A stretch of DNA of 64,000 nt from JAHJKV01 sp963678135 (GTDB lineage: Bacteria; Desulfobacterota; Desulfovibrionia; Desulfovibrionales; Desulfovibrionaceae). A program made the translations under genes and the position numbers. The stretch lies in assembly GCA_963678135.1 (NCBI GenBank), contig OY782667.1:310001-374000 (forward strand). Direction: 5' to 3'. Numbering within the stretch: the stretch's first letter is position 1; each line of letters opens with the position of its first letter. The notes under the pieces are model-generated. The model was not told where the DNA came from. It searched no databases and worked only from the letters and a program-made list of their open reading frames with translations. Shown here piece after piece: positions 53,748-62,895 of this stretch.

Positions 53748-54365
53748 GTGAGCATTCTTGCCGCTTCAACCGGCCTGACCCGTTACCGTATATTGGAAGA
53801 AGTTGATAAGGAAAAACTCAGCAAACTTCCCCAACAACTACGTTTACGCGCTTTCATGGATATTGATGCCACTACTGATGAACGCAGTTTTGGTTGGACA
53901 AATATTGATAATTTTTTAGATGTAAAATGGGAAAAATCCCCTCCTGAAAAAGCGCACTACATGGCCTTTACCCTACGCTTAGAAACTCGAAGAATAGCTC
54001 CGGCCGTGATGAAAAAACATCTGCAAATCGCTCTTGAAACAGAACTTGAAAAAGCCAAAGAACAAGGCAAAACCTTTATTCCACGCTCGCGAAAATCAGA
54101 ACTCCGCGAGCAGGTTAAAGTCCGGCTCATGGCTCGCGCTTTACCTATCCCTGCGCTTTTTGACGCAGTCTGGAATTTGCAAACAGGGCATATACTGCTG
54201 GAAACAAGCAATGCCAAGGCTTGCGCTCTTTTTGAAGATTTTTTCAAAACAAGCTTTGAACTCACTCTTGCAATGCTTAGCCCATTCAATCTTGCAGAAG
54301 AAATGCTTGGTGGTGAAAAAGCTATCCCCAAGCTCGAAGCACTGGAACCAACCATTTTTTCATAG
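53748..54365 (+). CDS. RdgC-like recombination-associated protein
   Basis: 205 residues from the GTG at 53748, chosen because AGGAG lies seven bases upstream (a start at 53733 would place that site inside the gene). The pattern MDIDATTDERSFGWTNIDNFLD, then FIPRSRKSELREQVKVRLMARALPIPALFDAVWNLQTGHILLETSNAKACALFEDFFKTSF fits RdgC, a DNA-binding ring protein that limits RecA action. E. coli RdgC has about 300 residues; here the C-terminal third is absent, and the following gene may supply it or interact with it. Confidence 0.72.
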   Translation: MSILAASTGLTRYRILEEVDKEKLSKLPQQLRLRAFMDIDATTDERSFGWTNIDNFLDVKWEKSPPEKAHYMAFTLRLETRRIAPAVMKKHLQIALETELEKAKEQGKTFIPRSRKSELREQVKVRLMARALPIPALFDAVWNLQTGHILLETSNAKACALFEDFFKTSFELTLAMLSPFNLAEEMLGGEKAIPKLEALEPTIFS

Positions 54366-54374
54366 GATAAAAAT

Positions 54375-54890
54375 ATGCTCCAAGATCGTGAAAATAAAAT
54401 TCTCGGCCAAGAATTTTTGACTTGGCTTTGGTATAAAATAGAAACCTCCGGTGGCAATTTTACCAGCACGCAGCAACAAGATTTTGGTCTTGCCATGATG
54501 GAAAATATTTCCGTAGAAGGCAAAGCAGGCGATGTACTCGCTACTGCCACGGTCAAAAATCCATCCGGTGAACTCACTGAAGCAAAAAGTGGTTTACTGG
54601 TTGGCAAAAAAGTCAATCGAGCTCAATTAAAATTCAATATTGCTGAAGAAGAATGGATCGCCACACTGCGTGCTGAAAACTTTACTCTTTCAGGATTAAA
54701 AACCCCAAAAATAGATATGAAAAATGATGAAGGCGATGATCCAGATACAAAATTTTTAGAAAAAATGTATTTACTGGAAAAATTTTTTGAAATGCTGGAT
54801 TCTGTTTTTCAGCAGTACCTGAGCCTACGAATGAGCTCGACTTGGCAACAAGAAGCAAGCAAGATAAGCCACTGGATAGCTAAACAATAA
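54375..54890 (+). CDS. Conserved partner of the RdgC-like gene, function unknown
   Basis: 171 residues. The opening ENKILGQEFLTWLWYKIETSG resembles sequence seen in RdgC-type proteins of this bacterial group. The remainder is beta-rich with a helical end. It starts nine bases after the RdgC-like stop. A split or co-functioning pair is likely (inference). No signal peptide. Confidence 0.6.
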   Translation: MLQDRENKILGQEFLTWLWYKIETSGGNFTSTQQQDFGLAMMENISVEGKAGDVLATATVKNPSGELTEAKSGLLVGKKVNRAQLKFNIAEEEWIATLRAENFTLSGLKTPKIDMKNDEGDDPDTKFLEKMYLLEKFFEMLDSVFQQYLSLRMSSTWQQEASKISHWIAKQ

Positions 54891-54936
54891 ACACAAAATT
54901 GCTTTTGCTCACAATAACTTCAAGCAAAAAATATTC

Positions 54937-55551
54937 ATGCAACCGAACATTTCACGCTTAGATCGCTTTTTTATCAGCTACATAGCTGGATTTTTTTGGC
55001 AAATTTTAGCCTGGACTTTGGCTATCACCAGCCTTGCCTTGATTCAAAGCTGGTTTCTATGCTGGCTACTTGCGCTCCCTCTTTTCATATACCTCTACGG
55101 TGCATGGGTAGTGCATTGCCTTCACCCTATGTTGACAGAACAGCTTAAAGAAAGCATGAGCAAAAAAGGAAAAAAGCTGTGCGAACTCTCTAAAGACGAT
55201 GAGACCTTTAGCCTTGCACAATCATCTGGCAGCATTAATCACTTTTTGCTCCGCTCTTTAGCAGATCATATGGAATTAACCTTGCTCGCACCTCAAAAAA
55301 AATATGCCTATCTTGTAAAACTTTCAGGCACTATTTTTCGGCCTCGCTGGCTCAACCCACTTAAGTTTTGGTATACTGTAGAAAGCCAAATGGAAATATA
55401 CTATGCAGACGTTAATTATATTGAGTATGAAAACGACATGCTGAGCTTACATTTTTCTAATGGCAAAACCTATACAATCGCTGCTAGCGAAGACGGAGCA
55501 ACAGCAGTTGCCACTCTTCGCGCGAAACTACGAGAACATAAAGCAGCCTAA
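54937..55551 (+). CDS. Membrane protein of unknown function upstream of the YcaO gene
   Basis: 204 residues. Two adjacent hydrophobic segments (FFWQILAWTLAITSLALIQSWF and LCWLLALPLFIYLYGAWVV) lie in the first 70 residues; the rest is soluble and beta-rich. It ends five bases before the YcaO start, so co-translation is likely. No family recognised. Confidence 0.6.
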   Translation: MQPNISRLDRFFISYIAGFFWQILAWTLAITSLALIQSWFLCWLLALPLFIYLYGAWVVHCLHPMLTEQLKESMSKKGKKLCELSKDDETFSLAQSSGSINHFLLRSLADHMELTLLAPQKKYAYLVKLSGTIFRPRWLNPLKFWYTVESQMEIYYADVNYIEYENDMLSLHFSNGKTYTIAASEDGATAVATLRAKLREHKAA

Positions 55552-55556
55552 ATACT

Positions 55557-57269
55557 ATGCAATACGAACTAAAACTCATGAATACTCAAGCCGGAATAGG
55601 CTGTTTCAAAGCTCTGCCAAAGGCTAATTTAAGTCTCACACAAATGCTTGAACATCTCCGTACTAGCCCCTTGGATAATTTTATGCACCAACTCGTGCTT
55701 GAACGTCTTGGGCAAGTGCCCAATCGAAAAATAGCAAAAATGGTCAAAGAAATCCTCAAAGCTCCGCAAAAAGACCCTGTGCTTGCTGCTTTGCTCTACG
55801 AAGCTTGTCTGGTGCATTCTCGCTTAGCCTCCTTTACACAACACATAAGTACGCTAAATATTGTAGACTTGCTCCCATATACCCCAAATATAGAGCTACG
55901 CTCACACCAGTTGCCAGACCAAAAATTGCACCAATCTTGGAGTCGCTTGTTCGCAGCAAACATTGTGTCACAGCAAACTTTGCCCGGTTTTGAAAAAATA
56001 AACTTAAAAAAACCACAAGGGTTCAGCTCACAATCTTGTGTTGCAAAAGTCCATATTCAATCAATACTTAAGACACTTACCCCCACCTTACCTCCTGCAA
56101 AACCACGCCAGCCTCTGGAAAAAACTTTAGCTCAAGCCTGCGGTGCGTTGGAAAAAGTCAATATTCCTCTAACACCAGAGGGAGCGCACAGAGCTTCTCT
56201 TGCTCCTTTTGGATTTTTGCGCCATTGGACAGCTTCCATGACTGTTTCTCTCGGCAGAAACAAGCACACATTTCAAGGTATGCAGACCAGTTATGGACGT
56301 GGAATGAATATTCTGGAAGCGCGCACCTCCCTGCACATGGAAATGATTGAACGCGCCAGTGCATACGCTTCAATCAATTCAAATGGTGTACAAAATAGAG
56401 CCAAATCTACCTCACTTTTTTATGGAAATATGATTCAAGCCGAGCAAAAAATACCCTGTTTACCTCTGCATAAACTCCGTTTAGAAGTGCCCTACCAAGA
56501 ACAAAAAATTTTTTGGATGCAAGGCCATCGCCCAACAACAACTCATAGCATAGAACAAATATACTTACCGATTCAGCTGGTGTTTCTCTTTTGTAACCTT
56601 GATGAAATCAGTTTATTCTCCGCCCCCGGGTCTACAGGGTTAGCAGCTGGGAATACTCTCAATGAAGCCAAAGTCTCTGCTCTTTGCGAAGTACTGGAAC
56701 GCGATGCTTTGGCAGTGCAGGCCTTTGATCTTGATACCTGTTTTCGTATAAAAACCGAAGATAAACATTGTAATACTTTACTTGAAGCATATGAGCGTTG
56801 CGGTATCAATGTTTGGTTTCAAGACATCAGTAATGAATTTGGTATTCCCTGCTATCGCTCTTTCGTTGTGGGAAGAGAAGGAGATATACATTCTGCTTCT
56901 GGCTGTGGACTCTGCGCCAAACGAGCTTTACTCTCTGCCATGACCGAAACCCCCTTTCCCTTTAATGGCATAAGCCCTAGTTTGGAAAGTAAAGAAGCAC
57001 CGTCGCAGCTCCCAATGAAATCCCTTGAAGAGTTGCCGGATTATTCCACTGGCTCTGCCCAAGGCGATCTTATGCTCCTAGAAACCATGCTTATACAAGC
57101 TGGATGCACGCCCTATTATGCTGATATTACTCGAAAAGATTTGGGGCTACCAGTAGTGCGGGCTATAGTACCCGGGCTAGAATTTATGTATGAATTTGAC
57201 CAGCATACACGCATCAGCCCACGCCTTTTCCATAATTACCTGAAGCTCCATTCCAAAAGTCCTACTTGA
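55557..57269 (+). CDS. YcaO-domain protein (ATP-dependent amide-backbone modifying family)
   Basis: 570 residues. The YcaO core runs from about residue 190: QTSYGRGMNILEARTSLHMEMIERASAYAS, the ATP-binding STGLAAGNTLNEAKVSALCEVLERDALAVQAFD, then CYRSFVVGREGDIHSASGCGLCAKRALLSAMTET and the C-terminal PVVRAIVPGLEF. The N-terminal 180 residues are helical and not part of the core. YcaO enzymes make azolines or thioamides in peptides and proteins, or assist ribosomal-protein S12 methylthiolation in E. coli. No precursor peptide, cyclodehydratase partner or TfuA gene lies nearby. Confidence 0.85.
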   Translation: MQYELKLMNTQAGIGCFKALPKANLSLTQMLEHLRTSPLDNFMHQLVLERLGQVPNRKIAKMVKEILKAPQKDPVLAALLYEACLVHSRLASFTQHISTLNIVDLLPYTPNIELRSHQLPDQKLHQSWSRLFAANIVSQQTLPGFEKINLKKPQGFSSQSCVAKVHIQSILKTLTPTLPPAKPRQPLEKTLAQACGALEKVNIPLTPEGAHRASLAPFGFLRHWTASMTVSLGRNKHTFQGMQTSYGRGMNILEARTSLHMEMIERASAYASINSNGVQNRAKSTSLFYGNMIQAEQKIPCLPLHKLRLEVPYQEQKIFWMQGHRPTTTHSIEQIYLPIQLVFLFCNLDEISLFSAPGSTGLAAGNTLNEAKVSALCEVLERDALAVQAFDLDTCFRIKTEDKHCNTLLEAYERCGINVWFQDISNEFGIPCYRSFVVGREGDIHSASGCGLCAKRALLSAMTETPFPFNGISPSLESKEAPSQLPMKSLEELPDYSTGSAQGDLMLLETMLIQAGCTPYYADITRKDLGLPVVRAIVPGLEFMYEFDQHTRISPRLFHNYLKLHSKSPT

Positions 57270-57346
57270 AAATAAAACAAGTGATAGAAATAATTTTAGA
57301 ATGAAAGATTGACTCCGCTGCAAGCCAACTGTATTCTGTGAGATGT

Positions 57347-57434
57347 GCCCGGATGGCGGAATTGGTAGACGCAAGGGACTTAAAATCCCTCGGTGCTAAG
57401 CACTGTGTGAGTTCAAATCTCACTCTGGGCACCA
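57347..57434 (+). tRNA. tRNA-Leu (anticodon TAA), 3' CCA encoded
   Basis: 88 nt with a long variable arm, as expected for Leu. Acceptor GCCCGGA pairs with its 3' half, D loop has AATTGGTAGACGC, anticodon loop CTTAAAA, variable arm CGGTGCTAAGCACTG, T loop GTTCAAATC, discriminator A then CCA. Confidence 0.96.
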
Positions 57435-57439
57435 GAAAA

Positions 57440-57493
57440 AAAAGAGAAGGACAGCTGGGTTATCTCCACCCCCCATCGCCATCCTTCTCTTTT
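57440..57493. terminator. Rho-independent terminator, probably bidirectional
   Basis: AAAAGAGAAGGA (57440-57451) pairs perfectly with TCCTTCTCTTTT (57482-57493), with A-rich flank on one side and T-rich on the other. It ends tRNA-Leu and may also end the small gene on the minus strand. Confidence 0.85.
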
Positions 57494-57522
57494 ACAGGAA
57501 ATTGTTTTGCGGACACATTACT

Positions 57523-57729
57523 TCAGCAGTAGCGAAAATCCTTGTTAATATAAAAACAGAGATCAAAAAGATTATTGATCATTGTGTCCATTGCCTCCTC
57601 TGTATCCTCGTTTGGTTCATGACTGCGATTTATAATTCTTGAAAAAAGCAGACTCACCAGCTGGTCATCATACGGTGTCCAGTATTTGTTCGAGGATAAG
57701 AATTTTTGCTCAAATCCTTGGTAAAACAT
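57523..57729 (-). CDS. Small protein of unknown function
   Basis: 68 residues from the ATG at 57729, which has GGGAG six bases upstream; a GTG four codons earlier is an alternative. Sequence MFYQGFEQKFLSSNKYWTPYDDQLVSLLFSRIINRSHEPNED then an acidic, helical end. No signal peptide and no known family. It may be a real small gene or a chance frame. Confidence 0.4.
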   Translation of the reverse strand: MFYQGFEQKFLSSNKYWTPYDDQLVSLLFSRIINRSHEPNEDTEEAMDTMINNLFDLCFYINKDFRYC

Positions 57730-58010
57730 TGTCTCTCCCACACGCTTTTATGGGGGACTTAGGGTATCCCCCGTTGCCTGTATTTCGTATCGGCTCAAAG
57801 GGAATATCTCTTTAGTACCGCGCATGAAAAAGAAGCAAAAAAGGGAGAATTACCTTCCTTGGCCGGTCACTATGCACTCGCCCTTTTTCCTTCAAAACAT
57901 AAACTTGACATGCTTTTGCTGCAATGCAAAATTTTAGTTTGCTCTTGTCTTTTATCAGCTATTTATATTTGCTCATATTTTCTTAAAACCGAGCGATTCG
58001 GAGTAGTCTA

Positions 58011-60689
58011 ATGTACCGTATTTCAAAATTTTTATTCCTTTTGGGAGTATGTATGACCCTAAGCTCTTGCACAGCATTTTCAAAACAAAAATCACTTGAC
58101 GGACTCAGCCAAGCTCGTGAATTTGCGCCAATAGAAAAAGCACAAGTAACCACACTTCCCAATGGCTTAACTGTGCTTATAAAAGAGGATGACCGTTTCC
58201 CCCTAGCCAACATACGGCTTTTTGTACACGCAGGGGCTGCCTATGAAAAACAGGGGCAAGAAGGTATTTCTCATTTACTGGAACACATGGTCTTCAAAGG
58301 CACAAAAAAACGTGCCCCCGGCGAGAGTGCCAGAGCTATAGAATCAGTCGGCGGTAGCCTCAATGCAGGAACAAGCTGGGACTATACAGTATATTATGTT
58401 GAAGTTCCTGACACTCAATGGCAACTTGGCCTTGATGTAGTCACAGATATGGCTTTTAACCCAACCATCAGCCCAAAAGAACTTGCCTCAGAAAAAAAAG
58501 TGGTGCTTGCCGAGCTTGAGCGTGGAGAAGATCAGCCCGGTTCCAAACTTTTCAAAACTCTTTGCTCTATGGTTTTTAAGGGGAGTCATTATGAATGGCC
58601 GATTATTGGCTATCGTGACACAGTAGAAGCCATTACAGCACGCGATATACACAAGTATGTGGACCAATTATATCAACCACAGTCCATGCTACTCGTTGTG
58701 ACCGGCAAAGTTGACGAAAAACAGGTATTAGCTGAAGCTGAAAAATTATTGGGTACTCAAAAAAATACGCACAATATACTTCAGCAGACTATAAGGCCTC
58801 TTACACCCAAACAAAAGCAAGCCCAAATTCAAATAGTTCAAGGTCAATGGAACAAGGCGTACTTCGGCATGGCTGTTCCAATTCCGGATTTTAATGATTC
58901 ACAAAGCGTTGGACTGGAAGTTCTAAGCCACTTGCTCGGAGGGGATGATACCTCCTTGCTTTACCGCAAATTCAAATATGAAAAACGTCTGGTAGATTCT
59001 ATTGATGCCTCAGCTGTCAGCTTGCAAGGAGCTGGCATGTTATATATTTCCGCTACCCTAGAGCCAGACAAGGTGCTTCCGTTTTGGGATGCTTTGACGA
59101 CTGAACTGGCTCACCTGTCTCTGGATATATTCAGTGAACAAGAATTAGCACGGAGTAAACTCAATCTAGCGGACTCACTGTTCACTGCAAAAGAAACCTT
59201 GTCCGGTATGGCTTCCAAATTAGGATTTTTCCAATTTTTCTTTGGCTCACAACAAGAAGAATCAAATTACCTGTATGAGCTGTCACAAATAGATCGTGCC
59301 GATTTGCAAAATCTTAAGGATCGTTTTTTACAACCAGATGTTCTTTCAAGCTGTTTGCTCCTTCCAGAAGGCACCGAACTTTCTGAAAAAAAACTGAGGG
59401 AAAAATTACACGCAACATGGCCACATACTCCGCAGTCTACAAAACAGAAATTGAACAAATCGAGTCAAAATATACAGGAAATAACACTTCCTGGGAATTC
59501 TACCCTTGTATTATTACCTGACACAACGCTTCCTTATACAGCCTTATCCATATACTGGCCCGGAGGGGATGGCCTTATTTCCGCAAGCAAGCAAGGACTC
59601 CCAACACTGGCAGCCTCAGTGCTCACGCGTGGCACTTCAAGCATGAATGCTACGGAAATTGAAGATTTTATATCTGACCGCGCTGCTTCTGTTGCTGCCT
59701 CTGCAGGCCGAGATAGTTTTTCTTTTAATGCCAAATTTCCAGCTTGGTTTTCTGATGACTTGCTCCCTTTATTTACAGATATGCTGACTTGCCCTACTTG
59801 GACGGACAAAGAAACAGAATTGAGCAAACAAGACCAAATAGCGAGTATCAAAATGCGCGAAGACCAAGCTCTAGGTCTTGCCTTCAGACATATCTTCCCC
59901 TTTCTTTTTAATTCTGCGCCCTATTCCTACTATCACAGAGGAAGCATAGAAAATATCAGTCAATTCAGCCCAGAAGATATTCATCGCTTCTGGAAAAATC
60001 AAGCAAGCACACCTTTTGTCTGTGCTGTATGCGGACAATTTGATTCTGAAAATATCCAAAAATTTGCCACGCAGCTCGCTCTTTCTTTGAGCAAAAAAGA
60101 ATCAACATATACCTATACATCCCCAAGCTGGGCTGCACAAAAAGAAAAAATTCTGCATTTACCGGATCGAAACCAAGCGCATGTTTTGGCTATCTTCCCG
60201 ACTTCTGGAAGTGAAGATATACAAAGCAGTGCTGAGCTGACCTTGCTCAGGGCAGCTTTAGCAGGACAATCTGGTCTACTTTTCCGTGATTTAAGAGACA
60301 AGCAAGGCCTAGGCTATACGGTCACGGCCTTTCTATGGCAGGCACCTCAAACCGGCTTTATGACTTTTTATGCTGGAACTGATCCAAGCCGTGTTCAAGA
60401 AGCAAAACAAGGTTTTATTGACGCGCTCCAATCATTACGACAAAAACCCTTAAGTGCTCAAGAAATAGAGCGAGCAAAAAATGTCATCCGTGGAGAGTAT
60501 TATCAAGAGCACCAAAGCCTGCTAAGTCGAAGTCGGCAAGCTGCAAGCCTCATGTCTCAAGGCTTTCATCGCGACAGAGAGCGTATATTGGTCGAAACAT
60601 GCCAAAGCTTAAATGCTGACAATATCCATGAACTTGTTCAAAAATATTTTGATTGGGATAAGGCATACATTATGGAAGTGAGACCATAG
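58011..60689 (+). CDS. M16 family zinc metalloprotease lipoprotein, two fused halves
   Basis: 892 residues. A lipobox-like N-terminus (LLGVCMTLSSC, Cys20) indicates a lipid anchor. The first half holds the inverted zinc motif HLLEH (H88, E91, H92) with the third ligand in LASEKKVVLAELERGED. The second half (from about residue 470) repeats the M16 fold without the HxxEH motif, as in fused pitrilysin-type peptidases. Acts outside the cytosol, probably on peptides or misfolded envelope proteins. Upstream bases 57742-58010 hold only a GGGGGA/TCCCCC hairpin near 57752. Confidence 0.92.
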   Translation: MYRISKFLFLLGVCMTLSSCTAFSKQKSLDGLSQAREFAPIEKAQVTTLPNGLTVLIKEDDRFPLANIRLFVHAGAAYEKQGQEGISHLLEHMVFKGTKKRAPGESARAIESVGGSLNAGTSWDYTVYYVEVPDTQWQLGLDVVTDMAFNPTISPKELASEKKVVLAELERGEDQPGSKLFKTLCSMVFKGSHYEWPIIGYRDTVEAITARDIHKYVDQLYQPQSMLLVVTGKVDEKQVLAEAEKLLGTQKNTHNILQQTIRPLTPKQKQAQIQIVQGQWNKAYFGMAVPIPDFNDSQSVGLEVLSHLLGGDDTSLLYRKFKYEKRLVDSIDASAVSLQGAGMLYISATLEPDKVLPFWDALTTELAHLSLDIFSEQELARSKLNLADSLFTAKETLSGMASKLGFFQFFFGSQQEESNYLYELSQIDRADLQNLKDRFLQPDVLSSCLLLPEGTELSEKKLREKLHATWPHTPQSTKQKLNKSSQNIQEITLPGNSTLVLLPDTTLPYTALSIYWPGGDGLISASKQGLPTLAASVLTRGTSSMNATEIEDFISDRAASVAASAGRDSFSFNAKFPAWFSDDLLPLFTDMLTCPTWTDKETELSKQDQIASIKMREDQALGLAFRHIFPFLFNSAPYSYYHRGSIENISQFSPEDIHRFWKNQASTPFVCAVCGQFDSENIQKFATQLALSLSKKESTYTYTSPSWAAQKEKILHLPDRNQAHVLAIFPTSGSEDIQSSAELTLLRAALAGQSGLLFRDLRDKQGLGYTVTAFLWQAPQTGFMTFYAGTDPSRVQEAKQGFIDALQSLRQKPLSAQEIERAKNVIRGEYYQEHQSLLSRSRQAASLMSQGFHRDRERILVETCQSLNADNIHELVQKYFDWDKAYIMEVRP

Positions 60690-60779
60690 TGCTAATTTTG
60701 CTTTTCAAGGGCTTGCTCGTTCAAGCTCTCTGGGCTACACTCAACTTGAGTATTGAGTATTACACAAAAGGATAGAGCA

Positions 60780-61115
60780 ATGGGTTTGATCTTTGGTGCA
60801 CAGAAAAAAGACCAAAATACGGAAGATGGCGGTCTTAAAGACCAACGCCTTATCAATGCCCGTGATATTTATTTAAGCGGTAAACTCAAAATAGTTACCA
60901 CTGATAGCGTTCCAAATCGAGAGGTTTCAGGAACCTTTGGGCTTCTCGCCTGTCGCTCCTTTACTTCAGAAAATGCTTTTTATGGCCTCATTGCCCAAAC
61001 CTTGGAAGTTAATGCTGATGCTATTTTGGCTTACCGTGAATCAATCTGCTTTCATCCAGAAGGCGATAAATTTTACTCCTGCTACGGCACCGCAGTAAGG
61101 CTTAAGCCAGAGTAA
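60780..61115 (+). CDS. YbjQ-like protein (putative heavy-metal-binding fold)
   Basis: 111 residues from the ATG at 60780, preceded by AAAGGATAGAGCA. The chain VTTDSVPNREVSGTFGLLACRSFTSENAFYGLIAQTLEVNADAILAYR has the strand-helix layout of the small YbjQ/DUF74 family. The usual inner GxxV start is altered to TDSVPNREVSG. No metal ligands are obvious. Function unknown. Confidence 0.55.
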   Translation: MGLIFGAQKKDQNTEDGGLKDQRLINARDIYLSGKLKIVTTDSVPNREVSGTFGLLACRSFTSENAFYGLIAQTLEVNADAILAYRESICFHPEGDKFYSCYGTAVRLKPE

Positions 61116-61154
61116 GGCTTGCTTGACCACCCCGTCAGGCTTGGCCTGCCACCC

Positions 61155-62216
61155 CTATACTCTGCTACCCAGCCGGCGGTCTTGTAGCAAAAGGTCAGTA
61201 ATAGTCAGTAGCGTCATAGCCTTAAGCACTGGATTGATACGTGGAATAGCTGAAATATCATGCCTTCCGCCTATGCGGATATTTTGAGCTTGTCCTTTAA
61301 GGTTAATTGTCTGCTGCTCTTTGGCAATAGAAGGGATGGGTTTGACCGCTGCACGCAGAATAATATCCTGCCCAGTAGAAATACCGCCTAAAATACCGCC
61401 AGCATTATTCGAGCTAAAGCCAGAAGGCGTGATAGGATCATTTTGCTCTGAGCCTTTTAGCCTTGCTGCCTGAAAACCAGAGCCAATTTCAACTCCTTTT
61501 ACTGCTCCTACGCTCATAAGGGCTTTGGCTAGGCAAGCATCTAGTTTATCAAAAACAGGTTCGCCCAGCCCAGCTGGCACGCCCTTAACCACAATTTCTA
61601 CTATACCGCCAAGGGTATCGCCTTCAGCACGAACTTCTTTGATCCGCTTTTCCCAGATAGGACAAACATCAGCATCAGGAGCAAAAAAAGGCTGATTTTG
61701 TGCAAAGGCATAGTCATCCCCTGTCGCCTGAATACCGCCAAGTTCTCTTGTAACCGCAAAAACTTCAATGCCTTCAGCTCTTAAAATTTCTTGGGCAATA
61801 GCTCCAGCAGCTACTCTGGCTACTGTTTCACGTCCAGAAGAACGCCCTCCTCCACGATAATCTCTCAAGCCAAATTTAGCCTGAAAAGAAAAATCAGCAT
61901 GTCCGGGACGAAAAATATTCGCAATCTTGGAATAATCACTGCTACGATGGTCGTGATTGCGAATAATAAAGCCGATAGGCGTACCAGTAGTCTTTCCCTC
62001 AAAAATTCCGGAAAGAATTTCTATCTTATCTGTTTCACTGCGGGTAGTAGAAGCTGTTCCCTGCCCCGGCTTTCTTTTGTCTAGTTCAAGTTGTAATATT
62101 TCTTCGCTGATCTCAATCAGGGGAGGACAGCCATCCACAATACCGCCTAGCGCAGTTCCGTGAGATTCGCCAAAGGTGCTGACTGTAAATATTTTGCCAA
62201 ATGTATTACCGCTCAT
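61155..62216 (-). CDS. aroC: Chorismate synthase
   Basis: Last step to chorismate, using reduced FMN without net redox change. Signatures: GESHGTALGGIVDGCPPLI, RSETDKIEILSGIFEGKTTGTPI, DYRGGGRSSGRETVARVAAGAIA, and GGILGGISTGQDIILRAAVKPIPSI. 353 residues fits. aroK lies just upstream on the same strand (29-base gap), so the two may be co-transcribed. Confidence 0.96.
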   Translation of the reverse strand: MSGNTFGKIFTVSTFGESHGTALGGIVDGCPPLIEISEEILQLELDKRKPGQGTASTTRSETDKIEILSGIFEGKTTGTPIGFIIRNHDHRSSDYSKIANIFRPGHADFSFQAKFGLRDYRGGGRSSGRETVARVAAGAIAQEILRAEGIEVFAVTRELGGIQATGDDYAFAQNQPFFAPDADVCPIWEKRIKEVRAEGDTLGGIVEIVVKGVPAGLGEPVFDKLDACLAKALMSVGAVKGVEIGSGFQAARLKGSEQNDPITPSGFSSNNAGGILGGISTGQDIILRAAVKPIPSIAKEQQTINLKGQAQNIRIGGRHDISAIPRINPVLKAMTLLTITDLLLQDRRLGSRV

Positions 62217-62245
62217 TGCCTCTATCCTTATTTTGTAGCCAGTTG

Positions 62246-62764
62246 TTATGTTTTCAAATCTACTCTCGCTACTATTTTTTGTACTAAAATTTCCAAATGC
62301 TTATCACAGTCAAGTACATAGTCTGCACAAGAGAGGTATAACGGTTCACGCTCTTTAAGCACAGTTGCCAGTTCCTCTGCAAGAGGCAGCTCGCTTAAAG
62401 CTGGACGCTGTGACTCTAAGGGATTATCAGCAAGCCGTGCTGCCAAAAGTCCCACCTTTGCCCGCAAATAGACGACAAAACCTTGCGAAAGAAGCTTTCT
62501 ATTCTCTGGCAAGAGCACTATCCCTCCGCCACAAGAAACAATTTGTGGCGGATAAGTACAAATCTCAGCCAATATCTGGCTCTCCAAAAAACGAAACTTT
62601 GCCCATCCATTTTTTGCTACATACTCAGCAATGCTTTGACCGCAACGCTGTTCCAGCATAAAATCCGTATCGACCCACTGAAAAGCAAGGGAGCTAGCCA
62701 AGGCTTTGCCCACGCTGGTTTTGCCACTGGCTCTGGCTCCTATAAGAAAAAGATGCTCACGCAT
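62246..62764 (-). CDS. aroK: Shikimate kinase
   Basis: Phosphorylates shikimate at O3. Walker A reads GARASGKTSVGKALA, followed by the shikimate-binding DTDFMLEQRCGQSIAEYVAKNGWAKFRFLESQIL and GGGIVLLPENRKLL, all typical. The ATG at 62764 is used; a TTG six codons earlier has no advantage. 172 residues. No strong ribosome site is seen. Confidence 0.94.
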   Translation of the reverse strand: MREHLFLIGARASGKTSVGKALASSLAFQWVDTDFMLEQRCGQSIAEYVAKNGWAKFRFLESQILAEICTYPPQIVSCGGGIVLLPENRKLLSQGFVVYLRAKVGLLAARLADNPLESQRPALSELPLAEELATVLKEREPLYLSCADYVLDCDKHLEILVQKIVARVDLKT

Positions 62765-62895
62765 TGGTGCAGTATAATGCAAAAAAAATACAGAGACAAA
62801 TCAATAACAAGCAAAATGCCTTTTGCATTCCATCAAGGCTTCAGGTACAACCTCTCCGCTTTACTTGTGCAGATAAATATTTTTTGAGGTACATT

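Noticed and set aside
55557..57269. RiPP biosynthetic cluster around YcaO
   Set aside because: No precursor peptide, dehydrogenase, protease or transporter genes of such clusters are adjacent.
57836..57892. Possible terminator (AAAAAGGG ... CCCTTTTT)
   Set aside because: The loop is about 40 bases, too long for a typical rho-independent terminator.
62764..62895. Extended N-terminus of the YchF-like protein
   Set aside because: The P-loop should be at the N-terminus and the ATG at 62896 has a ribosome site; the extension would overlap the aroK start.
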